DNA of 9,944 bases from Oleiagrimonas sp035690885 (GTDB taxonomy: Bacteria; Pseudomonadota; Gammaproteobacteria; Xanthomonadales; Rhodanobacteraceae): positions 1 through 9,944 of the forward strand of contig DASSKC010000049.1 of the NCBI GenBank assembly GCA_035690885.1, written 5' to 3'. Both the position numbers and the translations under genes were made by a program. Positions 7,016-9,944 of this stretch are shown here, piece after piece; within the stretch, counting starts at the first letter, position 1, and every line of letters begins with the position of its first letter. A model generated the notes under the pieces. It was not told the origin of the DNA. It made no database searches and saw only the letters and a list, made by a program, of their open reading frames with translations.

Positions 7016-7795
7016 TTACGATTGTGCCGGAGGCTCCGGCCTCAGGTCGAGGGTCTTGCCGCGCAACGCCGCGCCTTTGGCGCACAGCAAATGCACGATG
7101 GCATCCGCCGTCGCGTCGGGTACCGGATGGATGTTCGGGTTTTCGGCGAACCAGGCCTTGCGCCGCAAGGTCGTGCGCATCGGTCCCGGCAACAACGCGT
7201 GCACGCGCATCGAACCGGTTTCGTTTTCATCGTGCAGAATCGATGTCAGGCGCTCCAGGCCGGCCTTGGCCACGCCGTAGGCGCCCCAATGCGCGGTGTC
7301 CAGTTCCAGCGGATTGTCGGTGACGAACACCACCGCGCTGTCGCGGCTGGCTGTCAGCAAGGGCTGGCAGGCCTGGGTCAGCGCGAAAGGCGCCGACAGA
7401 TTGACCTGCAGCGTGCGCAACCATTCGTCCGGTCGGTGGTGATCCAGCGGCGTCAGCGCGTCGAAGTAGGCCGCCGCATGCACCAGACCGTCGAGGTGGC
7501 CCAGTTCGCGCTCGATCGTCGTGGCCACTTCCTCGTACTGCACCGGTGTGGCTTTTTCCAGGTTGAGCGGCATGATGGCCGGCTGCGGCGCATCCAGGGC
7601 TTCCAGCTCGTCGTAGAGTTTTTCCAGTTTGCGCACGCGATGTCCGGCCAGCACCACGGTCGCGCCGGCGGCGGCAACGGCACGCGCCACCGCACCACCG
7701 AGTCCCCCCGTGGCGCCGCTGACCATTACCACGCGCCCCGACAGTGCGTCGGCATCCGGTGGCGGCACCGGACCACGCACCAGCGGCAGACTCAT
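7016..7795 (-). CDS. YciK-like short-chain dehydrogenase/reductase with altered catalytic site
   Basis: The product is 259 residues of Rossmann-fold SDR type. The cofactor loop is S26-G-A-T-G-G-L-G33 (GxxxGxG). Arg53, just after the second beta-strand, suggests NADP(H). The usual NNAG is replaced by HAAA (106-109). Asn132 in LQVNLSAPF and the pair Tyr173/Lys177 (YGVAK) are present, but the serine expected about 13 residues before the Tyr is Asp160 in VFVTDNPLEL. Overall arrangement (DGLVHAAA, WGAYGVAK, LLPGPMRT, near-terminal DLRPEP) is closest to E. coli YciK, whose substrate is unknown. Without the serine, classic ketone/alcohol chemistry may be weak or absent. The start codon overlaps the stop of the glutaredoxin gene (ATGA, 7795-7792), so translation is probably coupled and both come from the promoter near 8146. 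Not clearly another SDR subfamily; the precise role is unassigned. Confidence 0.87.
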   Translation of the reverse strand: MSLPLVRGPVPPPDADALSGRVVMVSGATGGLGGAVARAVAAAGATVVLAGHRVRKLEKLYDELEALDAPQPAIMPLNLEKATPVQYEEVATTIERELGHLDGLVHAAAYFDALTPLDHHRPDEWLRTLQVNLSAPFALTQACQPLLTASRDSAVVFVTDNPLELDTAHWGAYGVAKAGLERLTSILHDENETGSMRVHALLPGPMRTTLRRKAWFAENPNIHPVPDATADAIVHLLCAKGAALRGKTLDLRPEPPAQS

Positions 7796-8118
7796 GCGTC
7801 ATCCTCCGAGCCGGTGTCGCTGAGCATCCGCGCCAGCTCACCGGCCGCGTGCAGATCCTCGACGATGTCGCAGCCACCGATCAATTCGCCCTGGATGAAC
7901 AACTGCGGAAATGTCGAACAATTGGCATAGCCCGGCAGCCCGGCACGAACCTCGGAGTCGGCCAGCACGTTGACGGCGTGAAACTGCACGCCAGCGGCAT
8001 TCAGAACGGCCACGGCGCGACTGGAATAGCCGCACATGGGGAATTCGGGTGTGCCTTTCATGAACAGCACCGCGGGGTGCCCGGTCACGATGGCCTTGAT
8101 GTGATCGGTGACATCCAT
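7792..8118 (-). CDS. grxD: Grx4-type monothiol glutaredoxin
   Basis: The product has 108 residues, close to E. coli Grx4 (about 115). Visible family motifs are MKGTPEFPMCGYS (active Cys29; CGYS in place of the usual CGFS), the cis-proline TFPQL and the glutathione-binding GGCDI near residue 82. Grx4 proteins bind a [2Fe-2S] cluster with glutathione as a homodimer or with BolA and pass it to target proteins in the cytosol. The normally well-kept WPTxPQ segment reads CSTFPQ here, giving an extra cysteine next to the glutathione/cluster pocket. The start at 8118 follows a perfect -10 box by about 30 bases; its Shine-Dalgarno is weak (CGAG). It is the first gene of a two-gene unit with the SDR and diverges from sodB. 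No BolA gene is in the window. Family assignment is secure. Confidence 0.93.
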   Translation of the reverse strand: MDVTDHIKAIVTGHPAVLFMKGTPEFPMCGYSSRAVAVLNAAGVQFHAVNVLADSEVRAGLPGYANCSTFPQLFIQGELIGGCDIVEDLHAAGELARMLSDTGSEDDA

Positions 8119-8145
8119 TGCAAGAACTCGACAATCGAACCGCCG

Positions 8146-8153
8146 ATTATAAT
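8146..8153. promoter_or_regulatory. Palindromic -10 box shared by divergent grxD and sodB promoters
   Basis: ATTATAAT at 8146-8153 is its own reverse complement, so it gives a perfect TATAAT on both strands: 8151-8146 towards grxD-SDR and 8148-8153 towards sodB. Neither side has a good -35 at 16-18 bases (CCGTTT towards grxD, AACTCG towards sodB), which suggests activator dependence or a weak promoter. Use towards grxD would give a leader of about 20 bases, and towards sodB about 120 bases. Confidence 0.55.
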
Positions 8154-8229
8154 GGATAAGGGCAACCTAAACGGGCATTACGCCGGTCTGTGCTGCAGGG
8201 TCTACACTAACGATTCACCTGCCGCGTGC

Positions 8230-8243
8230 CCGGCCCCGGCCGG
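8230..8243 (+). repeat. GC-rich hairpin in the sodB leader
   Basis: CCGGCC-CC-GGCCGG is a perfect 6-bp dyad that ends about 25 bases before the sodB Shine-Dalgarno. It could affect translation or mRNA stability. A GC palindrome of this size may also occur by chance in such DNA. Confidence 0.3.
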
Positions 8244-8267
8244 TCATGTTCCTTCCATGCCAATCCC

Positions 8268-8273
8268 AAGGAG
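8268..8273 (+). promoter_or_regulatory. Shine-Dalgarno AAGGAG fixing the sodB start
   Basis: AAGGAG stands 8 bases before the ATG at 8282. An in-frame ATG at 8246 lies upstream, but it would add 12 residues not found in Fe-SODs and has no comparable ribosome site. Confidence 0.85.
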
Positions 8274-8281
8274 TCGCAACC

Positions 8282-8860
8282 ATGGCGATCGAACTTCCTC
8301 CCCTTCCCTATGAAAAGAACGCGCTGGAACCGCACATCTCCGCCGAGACGCTGAACTACCATTACGACAAGCACCACGCCGGCTACGTCAGCAAGCTCAA
8401 TGCCGCCATCGAGGGTGGCGAGTTCGCCGACGCGGCGCTGGAAGACATCGTCAAGAAAGCCTCCGGCGGCCTGTTCAACAACGCGGCCCAGACCTGGAAC
8501 CACACCTTCTACTGGAACTCGTTGAGCCCGAACGGCGGCGGCGAGCCGAGCGGCAAGCTGCTCGAAGCGATCAACAAGGCGTTCGGTTCGGTCGACAAGT
8601 TCAAGGACGAGTTCGCCAAATCCGCCGCCGGCAACTTCGGTTCGGGCTGGACCTGGCTGGTGCAGCGCAGCGACGGCTCGCTTGCCATCGTCAACACATC
8701 CAACGCGGCCACGCCGATCACCGGCAGCGACAAGCCGCTGCTGACGGTCGACGTGTGGGAACACGCGTATTACATCGACTACCGCAACGCCCGCCCGAAG
8801 TACCTGGAGGCGTTCTGGAACCTGGTGAACTGGGAATTCGCGGCCGGCAACCTGGCCTGA
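8282..8860 (+). CDS. sodB: Iron superoxide dismutase
   Basis: The 192-residue product matches E. coli SodB (193 residues) end to end. It converts superoxide to oxygen and hydrogen peroxide in the cytosol. The four metal ligands are in their standard places: His27, His74, Asp157 and His161, with the signature DVWEHAYYIDY at 157-167. Fe rather than Mn is indicated by Gln70 in AAQTWNH, the Fe-type position of the active-site glutamine, and by overall likeness to SodB; cambialistic use is not excluded. Tyr35 and the HYDKHH helix are also typical. There is no signal peptide. It is transcribed away from grxD-SDR and ends at its own terminator, so it is monocistronic. In many bacteria sodB is controlled by Fur and a small RNA; the leader of about 120 bases would leave room for that, but I recognise no Fur box. 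Confidence 0.97.
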   Translation: MAIELPPLPYEKNALEPHISAETLNYHYDKHHAGYVSKLNAAIEGGEFADAALEDIVKKASGGLFNNAAQTWNHTFYWNSLSPNGGGEPSGKLLEAINKAFGSVDKFKDEFAKSAAGNFGSGWTWLVQRSDGSLAIVNTSNAATPITGSDKPLLTVDVWEHAYYIDYRNARPKYLEAFWNLVNWEFAAGNLA

Positions 8861-8866
8861 GCAAAC

Positions 8867-8910
8867 CCGTTCCCGCGAACGGACAAAGGCTCCCTCCGGG
8901 GAGCCTTTGT
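8867..8910 (+). terminator. Terminator region of sodB (strong hairpin, possibly bidirectional)
   Basis: A perfect 12-bp stem, ACAAAGGCTCCC (8883-8894) with GGGAGCCTTTGT (8899-8910) around TCCG, begins 22 bases after the sodB stop. T residues lie in the end of the stem and in the following CTTGTG, but there is no long T-run. A smaller hairpin, CCGTTC-CCGC-GAACGG (8867-8882), abuts it on the left. Because sodB and purK converge, the structure may serve both. Confidence 0.75.
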
Positions 8911-8959
8911 CTTGTGAATCGGAGTTTTCACACAGCCGCCCATGCAACGCGCGCGCCGT

Positions 8960-9005
8960 GGACCGCGGGCGTTCCGCCCGCATGCGGACAGGATGTCCGC
9001 GGTCC
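8960..9005. repeat. Cruciform-forming intergenic repeat between sodB and purK
   Basis: Outer arms GGACCGCGG (8960-8968) and CCGCGGTCC (8997-9005) are perfectly complementary over 9 bp. Inside are two perfect hairpins: GCGGGCG-TTC-CGCCCGC (8965-8981) and GCGGACA-GGA-TGTCCGC (8984-9000). The arms and hairpins share bases, so alternative folds are possible. The shape is that of a BIME/REP pair. It ends two bases before the purK stop codon, in the gap between convergent genes where such repeats typically collect. Confidence 0.6.
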
Positions 9006-9007
9006 GA

Positions 9008-9944
9008 TCAGGCCTTGGCCAGCGCTTCGAGCACGGGCGCCGCTTGATCGTCGCGGCCCAGCGCGGCCGCCACGGCGGCCACGCGTTCACGCAAGGCTGC
9101 ATGATTGCCGCCGCACACGGTGGCATGTCCGACCTTGCGTCCGGCACGCGGATCCTTGCCGTAATCGTGCCAATGCGCGTCGTCGACACCCAGGAATGCC
9201 TGCACATCAGGCAACTCGCCGATCCAGTTGAACATCACGCTGGGACACCGTGCCCGGGTATCACCCAGCGGCAGACCGAGCACCGCGCGGACATGGTTCT
9301 CGAACTGGCTGGTGACCGCGCCGTCAATGGTCCAGTGACCGGAATTGTGCACGCGCGGCGCCATCTCGTTGCCCTTGAGGTCGCCATCGACCACGAACAA
9401 TTCCAGCGCGAACACGCCCACGTAATCGAGCTTTTCGGCCAGATGTCGCGCGTGCTCGAATGCTTTGTCCTGCAATGCATCGGCACCCGGCGCCGGCGCC
9501 AGACTCATCGACAGGATACCGTCGACATGCCAGTTCTGGGTCAGCGGCCACGCACGAAATGCGCCATCACGACCGCGTACGGCGATCACCGACACTTCGC
9601 GCTCGAATGGCACGAAGGCTTCCAGGATCAACCCGTACTGCGCCGCCGGTTCGCCCAATGCCTGCCAGGCGTCGTCGATATCAGCTGGGGACTTCAGGCG
9701 AAACTGACCCTTGCCGTCGTAGCCCATGCGGCGCGTCTTAAGAATGGCCGGCGTGCCGATCTCGGCCACGGCGCGCTGCAGATCCTCGCGCGTGTCCACC
9801 GCACGGAAATCCGCGGTGGGCAAACCGATGGCGGCAAAGGTGGTTTTTTCGGCCAGGCGATCCTGGGCCACCGCCAACGCTTCCGGATTGGGCGCCACGC
9901 GGGTGCGCGCCGTCAGCCAGCGGGCGGTGTCGGCGGGCACGTTC
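9008..9944 (-). CDS. purK: N5-carboxyaminoimidazole ribonucleotide synthase PurK, lacks its N-terminus at the window edge
   Basis: The frame is open to the right edge; about 311 residues are present, and by comparison with E. coli PurK (355 residues) roughly 70-80 N-terminal residues, including the GxGQLGRM loop, lie outside. The codon just inside the edge is Asn, followed by VPADTARWL, matching the family's 'FENVP' segment, so the GTG at 9940 is internal and not a start. ATP-grasp features seen are QDRLAEK, the ATP loop ILKTRRMGYDGKGQ, EVSVIAVRG and the signature EMAPRVHNSGHWT. The enzyme uses ATP and bicarbonate to convert aminoimidazole ribonucleotide to its N5-carboxy form in purine synthesis; PurE carries out the next step, and purE usually lies just upstream of purK, here off the edge. 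The gene converges on sodB. Confidence 0.95.
   Translation of the reverse strand, partial: NVPADTARWLTARTRVAPNPEALAVAQDRLAEKTTFAAIGLPTADFRAVDTREDLQRAVAEIGTPAILKTRRMGYDGKGQFRLKSPADIDDAWQALGEPAAQYGLILEAFVPFEREVSVIAVRGRDGAFRAWPLTQNWHVDGILSMSLAPAPGADALQDKAFEHARHLAEKLDYVGVFALELFVVDGDLKGNEMAPRVHNSGHWTIDGAVTSQFENHVRAVLGLPLGDTRARCPSVMFNWIGELPDVQAFLGVDDAHWHDYGKDPRAGRKVGHATVCGGNHAALRERVAAVAAALGRDDQAAPVLEALAKA

Noticed and set aside
8148..8215. A second sodB promoter using TACACT near 8202
   Set aside because: The -10 match is fair, but no -35-like sequence lies at 16-18 bases, so I could not support it.
8207..8983. A minus-strand open frame of 258 codons opposite sodB
   Set aside because: sodB on the plus strand is unmistakable with all four metal ligands; the antisense frame crosses its terminator and has no family likeness.
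9938..9940. GTG at 9940 as the purK start
   Set aside because: It would remove the N-terminal nucleotide-binding loop; the frame stays open to the edge and the preceding Asn codon fits the conserved FENVP segment, so the gene is simply cut.

Overview
The window is a G+C-rich stretch of an ordinary bacterial chromosome carrying eight recognisable genes. Gene types, codon use and the neighbourhood (Oar-like TonB-dependent receptor, CGFS-type glutaredoxin beside Fe superoxide dismutase, many intergenic hairpin repeats) fit a gammaproteobacterium of the Xanthomonadales/Lysobacterales, perhaps Rhodanobacteraceae. That placement is inference; no rRNA or marker gene is present.

Layout, left to right: the 5' half of ppnN (nucleotide 5'-monophosphate nucleosidase, minus strand, leaves the window at base 1); a rho-independent terminator; a very large Oar-like TonB-dependent receptor (minus); a 250-bp leader with a candidate promoter and several inverted repeats; an OlsF-like bifunctional acyltransferase (minus) directly downstream of a MarC/YhgN-family membrane protein (minus); a 200-bp gap filled by two kinds of palindromic repeat; a YciK-like short-chain dehydrogenase and a Grx4-type monothiol glutaredoxin that overlap by 4 bp (minus); a 163-bp divergent promoter region; sodB (plus) with its terminator; a cruciform repeat; and the 3' part of purK (minus, leaves the window at its right end).

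The genes form small units: grxD-SDR (translationally coupled), yhgN-olsF (abutting or overlapping), and single genes for the receptor, sodB, ppnN and purK. grxD and sodB diverge from a shared, palindromic -10 sequence. Both products belong to iron/oxidative-stress biology, which makes common control plausible. The acyltransferase and the receptor both concern the envelope, but no direct functional link is visible.

I found no CRISPR array, phage, transposase, toxin-antitoxin or obviously new multi-gene system. The points worth a second look are the altered active sites of the SDR and the glutaredoxin, the OlsF-type fusion, the palindromic divergent promoter, the inverted repeats in the receptor leader, and three intergenic repeat structures. 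Many long open frames lie antisense to the real genes, including one of about 600 codons, but these look like composition artefacts.
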